57,042 nt of DNA from Flavobacterium sp. UBA6195 (GTDB lineage Bacteria > Bacteroidota > Bacteroidia > Flavobacteriales > Flavobacteriaceae), in assembly GCF_002422095.1 (NCBI RefSeq), contig NZ_DITB01000070.1:1-57042 (forward strand). The letters are read 5' to 3'. A program made the translations under genes and the position numbers. The notes beneath the pieces were generated by a model. The model searched no databases and was not told the DNA's origin. It saw nothing but the letters and a program-made list of their open reading frames with translations. This document shows positions 22,943-31,722 of this stretch, in pieces (position 1 is the stretch's first letter; every line of letters starts with the position of its first letter).

Positions 22943-24556
22943 ATGAAGAAACTACTACTTTTTACATTATTAGTTTTTAATTTTTGCTTTTCTCAGGAAG
23001 ATGCTTGGGTATATTTTAATGATAAACCCGATGCTACTTTTTATTTGAGCAATCCGTTGCAAATGCTATCACAAAGAGCATTAGACAGAAGAACGAGTCA
23101 AGGGATTACATTAAACGAATCTGATGTGCCTATTTCCCAAAATTATATTGACCAAGTTGTAGCTTCTACTGGAATTACTGTTTTAGCTAAGTCTAAATGG
23201 TTAAATGCATTGCATGTTAGAGGTCTTCAAACAGATATAGAAGCAATTCGAAACTTTTCATTTGTTAATAGGATTGAATTTGCCGACCGAAATTTGAATT
23301 CAAGAACTGTACCTACAAATCGTGTAAATGAAATCCAAAATGTAAATAAAGAATTGGAAGTATTAGTGGATTTCAATTACGGAGAATCTTCAAATCAAAT
23401 ACAAATGTTAAACGGGCATTTTTTGCACCAACAAGATTTTACAGGTCAGGGCAAAATAATTGCGGTAATGGATAATGGCTTTACGGGTGTTAATACTGCA
23501 AGTTCTTTTCAACGTTTACGAGATAATAATTTAATTTTAGGAGGTTATAATTTTCCTGATAGAAATACCTCTTTTTATACAAGAGGTTCTCATGGAACAA
23601 ATGTATTGTCTTGTATGGGTGGTTATGTAGATAATCAATTAGTTGGAACTGCTCCTGATGCACACTATTATTTGTTTATTACAGAAGATATTAATTCTGA
23701 AAATCCTGTTGAAGAATCGTATTGGGTAGAAGTAGCTGAAGTAGCAGACAGCTTGGGTGTCGATGTTATAAATACGTCTTTGGGATATTTTGCTTATGAT
23801 AATCCAAATTATAGTTATACCTATGCTGATATGAATGGAACGAAAGCATTTATTTCAAGAGGAGCAGATATGGCTTTTTCAAAAGGTATGATTTGTGTAA
23901 CAAGTGCAGGAAATTCTGGAACTACTTCAGAACCTCATATTGGAGCGCCGGCTGATGCAATTTACACTTTAACTATTGGAGCAGTTGATGCTTCTGAAAA
24001 TTATGTTTCTTTTAGTTCCATCGGACCTTCTTTTGACGGAAGGGTTAAACCCGATGTTTGTGCTAAAGGACTAAGTGCGACAGTAAGTAATACTTCTGGA
24101 GGGATTACTACTGCAAGTGGAACCTCATTTTCAAGTCCAATAATGGCTGGAATGGTGACTTCTTTTTGGTCGGCTGTTCCTAACCTTACCAATGCAGAAG
24201 TTGTTCAATTTGTAAAACAATCCGCTGATTTATATGCCAATCCTACTGTTTTTAAAGGTTATGGTGTTCCCGATTTTCAATTGGCTTTAAACAATGCTCT
24301 TTCCTTAAATTCAAATGAAATGGCTTCTGTTGTTTTGTATCCAAATCCTGTTAATGATAAACTTCAGGTTAACTTACCAAACAATACATCTTCGGCTAAA
24401 CTATTCTTATACAACAATTTGGGACAACAAGTAAATTCTTATGTTGTTGATACAATAAATGCTACAATTTATTTAGAAAGTTTGGCATCTGGTTTGTACT
24501 TTTACCAAATAGAATTTGCTAATAATTCAGCAAAAGGAAAATTATTGAAATTATAA
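22943..24556 (+). CDS. Secreted subtilisin-like protease with T9SS sorting domain
   Basis: This 537-residue S8 peptidase is started at the ATG at 22943, where a clean signal peptide begins (KKLLLFTLLVFNFCFS). An upstream start would put 22 residues before it. The catalytic triad is D177 (VMDNGF), H217 (GSHGTNV) and S395 (SGTSFSSPIMAG), with the oxyanion Asn in TSAGNSG. The last 75 or so residues form a type A type IX secretion sorting domain (LYPNPVNDKLQV, NNLGQQV, LASGLYFYQI). The protein is therefore expected outside the cell or on the surface. Its stop overlaps the next start (TAATG). Confidence 0.93.
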   Translation: MKKLLLFTLLVFNFCFSQEDAWVYFNDKPDATFYLSNPLQMLSQRALDRRTSQGITLNESDVPISQNYIDQVVASTGITVLAKSKWLNALHVRGLQTDIEAIRNFSFVNRIEFADRNLNSRTVPTNRVNEIQNVNKELEVLVDFNYGESSNQIQMLNGHFLHQQDFTGQGKIIAVMDNGFTGVNTASSFQRLRDNNLILGGYNFPDRNTSFYTRGSHGTNVLSCMGGYVDNQLVGTAPDAHYYLFITEDINSENPVEESYWVEVAEVADSLGVDVINTSLGYFAYDNPNYSYTYADMNGTKAFISRGADMAFSKGMICVTSAGNSGTTSEPHIGAPADAIYTLTIGAVDASENYVSFSSIGPSFDGRVKPDVCAKGLSATVSNTSGGITTASGTSFSSPIMAGMVTSFWSAVPNLTNAEVVQFVKQSADLYANPTVFKGYGVPDFQLALNNALSLNSNEMASVVLYPNPVNDKLQVNLPNNTSSAKLFLYNNLGQQVNSYVVDTINATIYLESLASGLYFYQIEFANNSAKGKLLKL

Positions 24557-25500
24557 TGAATAAAATTACCCAACTCTTCAATATAAAATATCCAATTATT
24601 CAAGGTGGAATGATTTGGAATAGTGGTTATAAATTGGCAAGTGCTGTTAGTAATGCAGGCGGATTAGGTTTAATCGGTGCGGGATCTATGTATCCAGAAG
24701 TGCTTAGAGAACACATCCAAAAATGCAAAAAAGCAACCGATAAGCCATTTGGGGTTAATGTTCCCATGTTATATCCAAATATTGAAGAAATCATGCAAAT
24801 TCTGAAAGAAGAAGGCGTGAAAATTGTTTTCACTTCTGCAGGAAATCCAAAAACTTGGACTCCTTTTCTTAAAGAAAACGGAATAACGGTTGTTCATGTG
24901 GTTAGTAGTTCAAAATTCGCATTAAAAGCACAAGAAGCTGGAGTAGATGCTGTAGTTGCAGAAGGTTTTGAAGCTGGCGGACACAACGGTAGAGAAGAAA
25001 CTACTACTTTAACCTTAATTCCAATGGTTCGCGAACAAATTTCTATTCCGTTAATTGCTGCTGGAGGAATTGCTACGGGTAGAGGAATGTTAGCTGCTAT
25101 GACATTAGGTGCTGATGGTGTTCAAATGGGAAGTCGTTTTGCAGCTTCAACGGAAAGTTCGGCGCATGATGAATTCAAACGAACTATTGTAGAAACAGGT
25201 GAAGGTGATACGCAATTAACGTTAAAAGAATTGGCACCCGTTCGATTAATCAAAAATAAATTTTACAACGATGTTCAGGAATTATATGCCAAATGTCCGT
25301 CAAAAGAAGATTTAGAAAATTTACTAGGAAAAAGAAGGGCAAAAAGAGGTATGTTTGAAGGTGATTTAGTGGAAGGCGAATTAGAAATTGGTCAAATTGC
25401 CGGATTAATTCATGATATTTTACCTGTTGAAACTATTGTTGATAATATCATAACCGAATTTAACTTGGCTAAAAAAGAGGTTACTACCTTTGAATTTTAA
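24556..25500 (+). CDS. NAD(P)H-dependent flavin oxidoreductase (nitronate monooxygenase family)
   Basis: This 314-residue TIM-barrel FMN enzyme belongs to the nitronate monooxygenase/FabK group. Visible motifs are the FMN-binding start IIQGGMIWNSG, AGGLGLIGAG, EGFEAGGHNGRE with the active-site His, AAGGIATGRGMLAAMTLGA and DGVQMGSRF. Members oxidise propionate-3-nitronate, or in FabK reduce enoyl-ACP. The sequence alone does not decide which. A separate enoyl-ACP reductase, FabV, is encoded at 49586, so a FabK role need not be essential. It overlaps the protease gene by one base. Confidence 0.88.
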   Translation: MNKITQLFNIKYPIIQGGMIWNSGYKLASAVSNAGGLGLIGAGSMYPEVLREHIQKCKKATDKPFGVNVPMLYPNIEEIMQILKEEGVKIVFTSAGNPKTWTPFLKENGITVVHVVSSSKFALKAQEAGVDAVVAEGFEAGGHNGREETTTLTLIPMVREQISIPLIAAGGIATGRGMLAAMTLGADGVQMGSRFAASTESSAHDEFKRTIVETGEGDTQLTLKELAPVRLIKNKFYNDVQELYAKCPSKEDLENLLGKRRAKRGMFEGDLVEGELEIGQIAGLIHDILPVETIVDNIITEFNLAKKEVTTFEF

Positions 25501-25507
25501 TATTTAT

Positions 25508-25939
25508 ATGATGAAGCATTTAAAATCCCTACTATTATTTTTGTTTTTTGTATCTACTGTAAGTTATGCTCAAAAGTTTAATTTTAAAACTTCTGGTTAT
25601 ATGGTAAGTCAGAAAGACAAAAAAGGAAATTGGAGCGATTGGTCTAAATTGCAAAAATCAGAAATGACGGTGCTGTTGGATATGGAAAGTCACCGAATTG
25701 TGGTTTATTCAGAAGTACTTCAGTTGTTTTCTATTATAAAATATGGCAATCAAGAAACGATTGGTGATGACGATGTAGTAAAATTCAATTGTGTGGATAA
25801 TAACGGAGTAGAATGTACTTTAGCGATATACACCAGAAAGAAACAAGGAGGTAGAAATCAATTGTACATTACCTATGAAGATATGATTATTGCTTATAAT
25901 ATGACAGTTCTTGAAGATAAGCCTGCAAAGAAGAAATAA
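25508..25939 (+). CDS. Small secreted protein, function unknown
   Basis: The protein is 143 residues from the ATG at 25508 (the next ATG at 25511 is equally possible), with signal peptide KHLKSLLLFLFFVSTVSYAQ. The mature part is beta-rich (SWMV-type alternation, GYMVSQKDKKGNWSDWSK, MESHRIVVYSE) with two cysteines (FNCVDNNGVECTL) and ends in a basic tail. I do not recognise the family. It slightly overlaps the end of the flavin oxidoreductase if an earlier start is used, and it ends at a strong terminator. Confidence 0.7.
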   Translation: MMKHLKSLLLFLFFVSTVSYAQKFNFKTSGYMVSQKDKKGNWSDWSKLQKSEMTVLLDMESHRIVVYSEVLQLFSIIKYGNQETIGDDDVVKFNCVDNNGVECTLAIYTRKKQGGRNQLYITYEDMIIAYNMTVLEDKPAKKK

Positions 25940-25954
25940 TTCTAAATTATATTT

Positions 25955-25992
25955 AAAATGACTTTTTATTAAATGCAATAAAAAGTCATTTT
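25955..25992 (+). terminator. Terminator with a 16-bp stem before pafA
   Basis: AAAATGACTTTTTATT at 25955-25970 pairs perfectly with 25977-25992 around AAATGC. The right arm ends in a T-run. Confidence 0.9.
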
Positions 25993-26026
25993 TATATTTA
26001 TTAACATTCCATTTACATCAAAAACG

Positions 26027-26034
26027 TACTTTTG
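26027..26034 (+). promoter_or_regulatory. -7 box before pafA
   Basis: TACTTTTG fits TAnnTTTG and lies 17 bases before the pafA ATG. A -33 TTG is not evident. Confidence 0.45.
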
Positions 26035-26051
26035 TATAAAATAGTTTTAAA

Positions 26052-27662
26052 ATGAAAAAAGCCTTAGCTGTATCAGTATTACTTGTTTCTTCGCTAATTT
26101 CAGCACAAGATAGACCTAAATTAGTAGTAGGAATTGTAGTAGACCAAATGAAAATGGAATATTTATACCGTTTTTCAAACGATTTTTCCGAGAATGGTTT
26201 CAAGCGATTAATGAAAGAAGGCTACACGTTTCATAACACGCATTACAATTACATGCCAACTTACACCGCTCCAGGACACGCATCAGTTTACACGGGAACA
26301 ACACCAGCTGTTCACGGAATTGTAGGAAACGAATGGTTTAATAAAGCTACTGGAAAAGAAATGTATTGTACTGATGATGCAGTGGTTTCAACTCTTGGAG
26401 ATGATTCGGAAAAAGAAGGAAAAATGTCACCAAGAAACTTGCAAAGTTCTACGATTACTGACGAATTGAAGTTGTCAACCAACTTCAAAGGAAAAGTCAT
26501 TGGAATTAGTATCAAAGATAGAGGTGCAATTTTGCCAGCGGGACATTTTGCGGATTGGGCTTTTTGGTACAGCAAAACGGGAGCGTTTATTTCGAGTACG
26601 TATTACGGAGAAAAACTTCCAGATTGGGCAACCCAATTCAATGCTGAGAAAAATTATTTGAAATATGTAACCAAAGGTTGGGATTTACTAAAACCAAAAG
26701 AAACGTATAACGAAAGCTTAACCGATAACAATCCATACGAAGGAAAATTGTATAAAAAAGCACCTTTTATGCCTTATAATCTAAAAGACATGTACGATGC
26801 AAATGATGCGGGAATATTACGTTCAACTCCTTTTGGAAATAATTTATTGGCTGATTTTGCTAAAAAAGCTATTGAAAATGAGCAACTTGGAAAAGACAAC
26901 ATCACCGATTTTTTAGCGCTAAGTTTCTCCTCAACCGATTATATTGGACACATTTTAGGACCACGTTCTATCGAATTACAAGATACGTATTTACGTTTGG
27001 ACGAAACTATTGCCGATTTCTTAGCTTATTTAGATAAAACAATAGGAAAAGGAAATTACTTGGTTTTCTTAACGGCAGATCATGCTGGAGCTGAAAATGT
27101 AACCTATTTAAAAGATAACAAGTATAAAGTGGATAACATCAATTATAAAAACATTCAAAAAGAGTTAAAGGAATTTTCTGAAACTACTTTTGGAGAAAAT
27201 CTAGTATTAGATTACTCAAATTATAATGTGTTTATCGATAAAAATAAAGTCAAATCAAAAGGCTTAAATTTACAAGACGTAAAACAAGTATTTAAAGATT
27301 ATTTGCAAAAACAAGACTACATCAAACGTGTTTATACCGAAGAAGAAATCACAAACGGAAATCCAAGTGATTACTATTTAGACTTCATCACAAAAGGATA
27401 TGACCCAACCCAAAACGGAGAACTCATTATGATTTTTAAACCAGGTTATGTAGAATATTCTTCAACCGGAACAACTCATGGTTCGCCTTATTCTTATGAC
27501 ACTCATGTTCCCTTAATTTTCTTTGGTTGGAACATCAAAAAAGGACAAACTCACGATAGAAAAGAAATCACACAAATTGCTCCAACAGTTACCCAAATGC
27601 TGAAAATTACCATGCCAAATAGTTCTGATGGTAAGGTTTTATTGGAGGTTTTGAGTAAGTAA
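26052..27662 (+). CDS. pafA: PafA-type alkaline phosphatase
   Basis: This 536-residue periplasmic enzyme hydrolyses phosphate monoesters with two zinc ions. It has a signal peptide (1-18, ending LISAQ). The PafA active site is complete: metal ligand D31 (GIVVDQM), the Thr nucleophile T72 (TYTAPGHAS) instead of Ser, N93 (GNEWF), K155 and R157 (ISIKDRGA), D296 and H300 (TDYIGH), D343 and H344 (TADHAG) and H476 (THGSPY). Thr plus the Lys/Arg pair distinguishes PafA from PhoA and diesterase relatives. It is a single gene between terminators or small genes, and would supply phosphate in low-phosphate water. Confidence 0.96.
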   Translation: MKKALAVSVLLVSSLISAQDRPKLVVGIVVDQMKMEYLYRFSNDFSENGFKRLMKEGYTFHNTHYNYMPTYTAPGHASVYTGTTPAVHGIVGNEWFNKATGKEMYCTDDAVVSTLGDDSEKEGKMSPRNLQSSTITDELKLSTNFKGKVIGISIKDRGAILPAGHFADWAFWYSKTGAFISSTYYGEKLPDWATQFNAEKNYLKYVTKGWDLLKPKETYNESLTDNNPYEGKLYKKAPFMPYNLKDMYDANDAGILRSTPFGNNLLADFAKKAIENEQLGKDNITDFLALSFSSTDYIGHILGPRSIELQDTYLRLDETIADFLAYLDKTIGKGNYLVFLTADHAGAENVTYLKDNKYKVDNINYKNIQKELKEFSETTFGENLVLDYSNYNVFIDKNKVKSKGLNLQDVKQVFKDYLQKQDYIKRVYTEEEITNGNPSDYYLDFITKGYDPTQNGELIMIFKPGYVEYSSTGTTHGSPYSYDTHVPLIFFGWNIKKGQTHDRKEITQIAPTVTQMLKITMPNSSDGKVLLEVLSK

Positions 27663-27677
27663 TAATTAAAATTTTAA

Positions 27678-28058
27678 ATGAAGTATATTATTTTATTTTT
27701 GTTTTTTTTGAGTTGTAATACACAAAAAAGTATTTCTAGTCCACCACAATTTATTAATGATGTTGATTGTCAAGAAGAAATAAATAGAGCAGTATATGAT
27801 TATAAAAAAGGTAAGAAAAAATATATAATTTCAGGATTGTTTGTAGCAGATGAATTTCAAATGTATTATAATAATTATATGTTAAAAGAATATGGTATAA
27901 GTGTAGAAGTAAATTGTAATCCAAGTTTTAAAGAACAATGTTATGCAAATGCGATGGAAAATGAAATTGAAAATGAATTTGGTAAAAAATTTATAGATAG
28001 AACATTAGTTCAAGCTAAAAAAAAATATAGAAGCATAAACAAAAAAGCATCAAACTAA
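27678..28058 (+). CDS. Small lipoprotein, function unknown
   Basis: This 126-residue protein has a very short lipoprotein signal with C13 (LFFLSC). The mature protein has three more cysteines (DVDCQEE, VNCNPSF, EQCYANA) and a basic Lys/Tyr-rich C-terminal helix. I do not recognise a family. It follows pafA after 15 bases. The stop codon lies in the loop of the terminator hairpin. Confidence 0.68.
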   Translation: MKYIILFLFFLSCNTQKSISSPPQFINDVDCQEEINRAVYDYKKGKKKYIISGLFVADEFQMYYNNYMLKEYGISVEVNCNPSFKEQCYANAMENEIENEFGKKFIDRTLVQAKKKYRSINKKASN

Positions 28059-28074
28059 AATTTGATGCTTTTTT
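28041..28074. terminator. Bidirectional terminator with a 14-bp stem overlapping a gene end
   Basis: AAAAAAGCATCAAA pairs perfectly with TTTGATGCTTTTTT around CTAAAA. The stop codon at 28056-28058 is in the loop. The A-run on the left lets it also stop the convergent lysA transcript. Confidence 0.9.
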
Positions 28075-28101
28075 ATTCGTGCTAATTCGTTAAATTCGTG
28101 T

Positions 28102-29307
28102 TTACACTTCAATCATCACTTGATTTTTCAAAATATCATCAAACGTTTCGCGTTCTCTAATCAAATGACCTTTTCCGTCTTTCCATAACACTTCCGCTGG
28201 TTTTAGTCGTGAGTTGTAGTTAGAAGCCATTGAAAAGCAATAAGCGCCTGCGTTTCGGAAGCATAAAATATCACCTTCGTGAATTTCTGTTATTCTTCGG
28301 TTGCTTGCAAAAGTGTCCGTCTCACAGATATAACCTACTACCGAGTAGTAACGTTCTTTTCCTTTTGGATTGGAAATGTTTTCAATATGATGTTGCGCTC
28401 CATATAGCATCGGACGAATCAAATGATTGAATCCTGAGTCAATTCCTGCAAAAACGGTTGAAGTGGTTTGTTTTACCACATTTACTTTCGCTAAGAAATA
28501 ACCTGCTTCGCTAACCAAGAATTTTCCAGGTTCAAAAGCTAGCGTTAATGGTCGACCATATTCTTTTTCGAAAGCTAAAAAACGTTTCGTTAACTTTCTT
28601 CCAAATTCTTCTACATTGGTTTCAATATCTCCTTTTTTGTATGGTACTTTGAATCCGCTTCCAAAATCGATAAAATCTAATTCTGGGAAATTTTTAGCGG
28701 TTTCAAATAAGATTTCAGCAGCATATAAAAACACTTCTACATCTAAGATATCAGAACCCGTATGCATATGGATTCCATTGATGTGCATTTTCGTGTTTTC
28801 AATAATTCTTAAAATATGCGGCAATTGATGAATCGAAATTCCAAATTTACTATCAATATGTCCCACCGAAATATTCGCATTTCCACCTGCCATCACATGG
28901 GGATTAATTCGAATACAAACGGGTACATTCGGATGTTTCGTGCCAAATTGCTCTAAAATCGATAAATTATCAATGTTGATTTGAACACCAAGTTGCGCTA
29001 CTTCTTCAATTTCTTCCATTGAAACGCCATTTGGAGTGTAAATAATGTCTTTTGGGTCAACACCAGCATGTAATCCCAATTGCACTTCTTGTAAAGAAAC
29101 CGTATCTAATCCAGAACCTAAACTTTTTAAGTATTTCAAAACAGATACATTCGATAAAGCTTTAACGGCATAATGCACCTTAAAACGTTCTACTTTGCTA
29201 AATGCATTTTGTAATCGGTTGTATTGAAAGGCAATTTTTTCCGCATCATAAACGTATAACGGACTTCCAAATTCTGTTGCTAATTGTTGTAATAATTCTG
29301 GTTTCAT
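28102..29307 (-). CDS. lysA: Diaminopimelate decarboxylase
   Basis: LysA decarboxylates meso-diaminopimelate to lysine, the last step of that pathway. The 401-residue PLP enzyme is started at 29307 (MKPELLQQ); an upstream ATG would run through the promoter. The PLP lysine is in HYAVKALSN. GSGLDTVSLQEV, HMHTGSDI, DFGSGFKVPY and EPGKFLVSEAG are family motifs, and the active-site Cys from the partner subunit is in YICETDTFAS. dapA, an earlier step, is at 43637. It is transcribed alone on the minus strand. Confidence 0.95.
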   Translation of the reverse strand: MKPELLQQLATEFGSPLYVYDAEKIAFQYNRLQNAFSKVERFKVHYAVKALSNVSVLKYLKSLGSGLDTVSLQEVQLGLHAGVDPKDIIYTPNGVSMEEIEEVAQLGVQINIDNLSILEQFGTKHPNVPVCIRINPHVMAGGNANISVGHIDSKFGISIHQLPHILRIIENTKMHINGIHMHTGSDILDVEVFLYAAEILFETAKNFPELDFIDFGSGFKVPYKKGDIETNVEEFGRKLTKRFLAFEKEYGRPLTLAFEPGKFLVSEAGYFLAKVNVVKQTTSTVFAGIDSGFNHLIRPMLYGAQHHIENISNPKGKERYYSVVGYICETDTFASNRRITEIHEGDILCFRNAGAYCFSMASNYNSRLKPAEVLWKDGKGHLIRERETFDDILKNQVMIEV

Positions 29308-29325
29308 TTTTGATTTAATTTGGAG

Positions 29326-29355
29326 CAAAATTAATTCAATATTTACTTTATGCAA
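29326..29355 (-). promoter_or_regulatory. Promoter of lysA
   Basis: On the minus strand TTG (29355-29353) and TAATTTTG (29333-29326) are 19 bases apart, matching the Bacteroidota consensus. The box ends 19 bases before the ATG and supports the 29307 start. Confidence 0.6.
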
Positions 29356-29500
29356 TTTTTAAAACAATTATTAACAATATATAACAAAATGTTTTATTTA
29401 TAACATTTGTGTTTTTTTAGAGTTGCAGTTTTAATACGAATATGTATATCAAATTCCCAAATTAAACGAAAAAAAGTTAGTCCATTAAAAATTACTTTGC

Positions 29501-29508
29501 TATTTTTG
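29501..29508 (+). promoter_or_regulatory. -7 box before sucC
   Basis: TATTTTTG fits TAnnTTTG and lies 36 bases before the sucC ATG. It also rules out the longer reading frame that begins at 29407. No exact -33 TTG is seen. Confidence 0.5.
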
Positions 29509-29544
29509 TGGCACTTTTTTAAACAAGATAAACGCATAACAATT

Positions 29545-30738
29545 ATGAACATACACGAATATCAGGGTAAAGAAATCCTAGCTAGTTATGGAGTACGTGT
29601 TCAACGTGGTATTGTTGCAAACAATCCAGTTGAGGCGGTAGCTGCAGCAAAACAATTAACTGCTGAAACAGGTACAAGTTGGTACGTAGTAAAAGCACAA
29701 ATCCATGCTGGAGGTAGAGGAAAAGGTGGAGGAGTTAAGTTAGCTAAAAACTTAGACCAAGTAACTGAAATTTCTGAGCAAATCATCGGAATGCAGTTAA
29801 TTACACCACAAACTCCACCAGAAGGAAAAACAGTTCACAAAGTATTAATTGCTGAGGACGTTTATTATCCTGGTGAAAGTGAAACTTCTGAATTCTATGT
29901 TTCGGTTTTATTAAACAGAGCTACAGGACGTAATATGATTATGTATTCTACTGAAGGTGGAATGGATATCGAAGAAGTTGCTGAGCACACACCACACTTA
30001 ATTTTTACAGAAGAAATTGATCCTGCTTATGGATTACAAGGTTTCCAAGCTAGAAAAATTGCTTTCAATCTAGGTTTGTCTGGTGAGGCTTTCAAAGAAA
30101 TGGTGAAATTTATCGATGCTTTATACAAAGCGTATATCGGTTCTGATTCTTCAATGTTTGAAATCAACCCAGTATTAAAAACATCGGATAACAAAATCTT
30201 AGCAGTTGATGCTAAAGTAAATATCGACGATAACGCTTTATTCAGACAAGCAAAATATGCTGAAATGAGAGACGTTAGAGAAGAAAACCCAATCGAAGTA
30301 GAAGCTAAAGAAGTAGGGTTAAACTACGTTGATTTAGATGGAACTGTAGGTTGTATGGTAAACGGAGCTGGTTTAGCAATGGCTACTATGGATTTAATTA
30401 AGTATGCAGGTTTTGAGCCAGCTAACTTCTTAGACGTAGGTGGAACTGCTGATGCGAAACGTGTGGAAACTGCTTTCCGTATCATCTTAAAAGATCCTAA
30501 CGTAAAAGCTATTTTAATTAACATTTTTGGTGGTATCGTTCGTTGTGATCGTGTTGCTCAAGGTGTTGTTGATGCTTACAAAAACATGGGTGACGCTATT
30601 AAAGTGCCAATCATCGTTCGTTTACAAGGAACAAATGCAGAAATTGCTAAAGAATTAATCGATAATTCTGGTATGCCAATTTTATCTGCAGTACAATTCC
30701 AAGAAGCAGCTGATCAAGTAAAAGCAGCTTTATCTTAA
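29545..30738 (+). CDS. sucC: Succinyl-CoA synthetase, ADP-forming, beta subunit
   Basis: SucC is the ATP-grasp subunit that makes ATP from succinyl-CoA in the TCA cycle. The 397-residue protein starts MNIHEYQGKEIL, the standard start. The glycine-rich loop QIHAGGRGKGGGVK binds nucleotide. FEINPVLKTSD and VDAKVNIDDNAL contain the metal and ATP-grasp residues. FLDVGGTADA and NIFGGIVRCD are in the C-terminal domain that contacts SucD. sucD is not in the window, so the two subunits are encoded apart here. Confidence 0.97.
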   Translation: MNIHEYQGKEILASYGVRVQRGIVANNPVEAVAAAKQLTAETGTSWYVVKAQIHAGGRGKGGGVKLAKNLDQVTEISEQIIGMQLITPQTPPEGKTVHKVLIAEDVYYPGESETSEFYVSVLLNRATGRNMIMYSTEGGMDIEEVAEHTPHLIFTEEIDPAYGLQGFQARKIAFNLGLSGEAFKEMVKFIDALYKAYIGSDSSMFEINPVLKTSDNKILAVDAKVNIDDNALFRQAKYAEMRDVREENPIEVEAKEVGLNYVDLDGTVGCMVNGAGLAMATMDLIKYAGFEPANFLDVGGTADAKRVETAFRIILKDPNVKAILINIFGGIVRCDRVAQGVVDAYKNMGDAIKVPIIVRLQGTNAEIAKELIDNSGMPILSAVQFQEAADQVKAALS

Positions 30739-30763
30739 TCGAATTTTAAATTCAATCATAAAG

Positions 30764-30795
30764 AAACTCTCAGATTTATCTGGGAGTTTTTTGTT
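30764..30795 (+). terminator. Terminator after sucC
   Basis: AAACTCTCAGA pairs with TCTGGGAGTTT (one G-U pair) around TTTA, followed by a T-run. Confidence 0.9.
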
Positions 30796-30861
30796 TTTTA
30801 CGCGCTCAATATTTTTTAAACTTCAAAGGATTTCTTACATTAGCAATTCAATTTACAAAAC

Positions 30862-31719
30862 ATGATTTCAGAAGCGCAATTTCAAAAAGAATTAGAATTA
30901 ATCATTAGCAATGCCATTCGCGAAGATGTTGGAGATGGCGACCATAGTTCGTTAGCTTGTATTCCAGCTTCAGCACAAGGAAAAGCGAAGTTATTAGTTA
31001 AAGATGAGGGAATTATTGCTGGAGTAGAATTTGCCAAAATGATTTTTCATTACGTGGATAAAGACATGAAAGTGGAAACCTTTATCAATGATGGTGAAAA
31101 AGTAAAACAGGGCGATGTAGTGTTTCATGTTTCTGGAAGTTCACAGTCTATTTTAAAAGCCGAACGTTTAGTGTTGAATTCAATGCAACGTATGAGCGCT
31201 ATCGCTACAAAAACTAAAATGTTTGTTAATTTGTTGGAAGGCACAAAAACTAAAATTTTAGATACTAGAAAAACCACACCTGGAATTCGTGCTATTGAAA
31301 AATGGGCAGTAAAAATTGGTGGTGGTGAAAATCATCGTTTTGCCTTATATGATATGATTATGTTAAAGGATAATCATATTGATTTTGCTGGTGGAATTCC
31401 GCAAGCTATAGCTAAAACAAAACAATATTTAATTGATAATAACAAAGATTTGAAAATTATTGTTGAAGCAAGAGATTTAGATGAAGTGCAAAAAATTTTA
31501 GCTGCTGGTGGCGTTTACCGAATTTTATTAGACAATTTCGATTACGAAACTACAAAGAAAGCAGTAGCTGTGATAGGTAATCAATGTATGACAGAATCTT
31601 CTGGGAATATCAATGAGAAAACCATTCGACATTATGCGGAGTGTGGTGTGAATTATATTTCTTCTGGTGCATTAACGCATTCGGTTTATAATATGGATTT
31701 AAGTTTAAAAGCGATATAA
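30862..31719 (+). CDS. nadC: Nicotinate-nucleotide pyrophosphorylase (quinolinate phosphoribosyltransferase)
   Basis: NadC converts quinolinate and PRPP to nicotinate mononucleotide in NAD synthesis. The 285-residue protein shows AIREDVGDGDHSS near the start, ERLVLNSMQRMSAIAT, the binding-site run DTRKTTPGIRAIEKWAVK, and GGGENHRFALYD followed by MIMLKDNHI. C-terminal VEARDLDEV and ISSGALTHSV complete the barrel. The yihY gene starts three bases after it, so the two are co-transcribed. Confidence 0.96.
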   Translation: MISEAQFQKELELIISNAIREDVGDGDHSSLACIPASAQGKAKLLVKDEGIIAGVEFAKMIFHYVDKDMKVETFINDGEKVKQGDVVFHVSGSSQSILKAERLVLNSMQRMSAIATKTKMFVNLLEGTKTKILDTRKTTPGIRAIEKWAVKIGGGENHRFALYDMIMLKDNHIDFAGGIPQAIAKTKQYLIDNNKDLKIIVEARDLDEVQKILAAGGVYRILLDNFDYETTKKAVAVIGNQCMTESSGNINEKTIRHYAECGVNYISSGALTHSVYNMDLSLKAI

Positions 31720-31722
31720 TGT

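Noticed and set aside
24556..25500. Naming this enzyme fabK
   Set aside because: Sequence motifs fit both nitronate monooxygenase and FabK, it is not in a fatty-acid gene cluster and fabV is present.
29407..29544. N-terminal extension of SucC by 46 residues
   Set aside because: The stretch includes a promoter -7 box at 29501 and the standard SucC start MNIHEYQGKEIL is at 29545.
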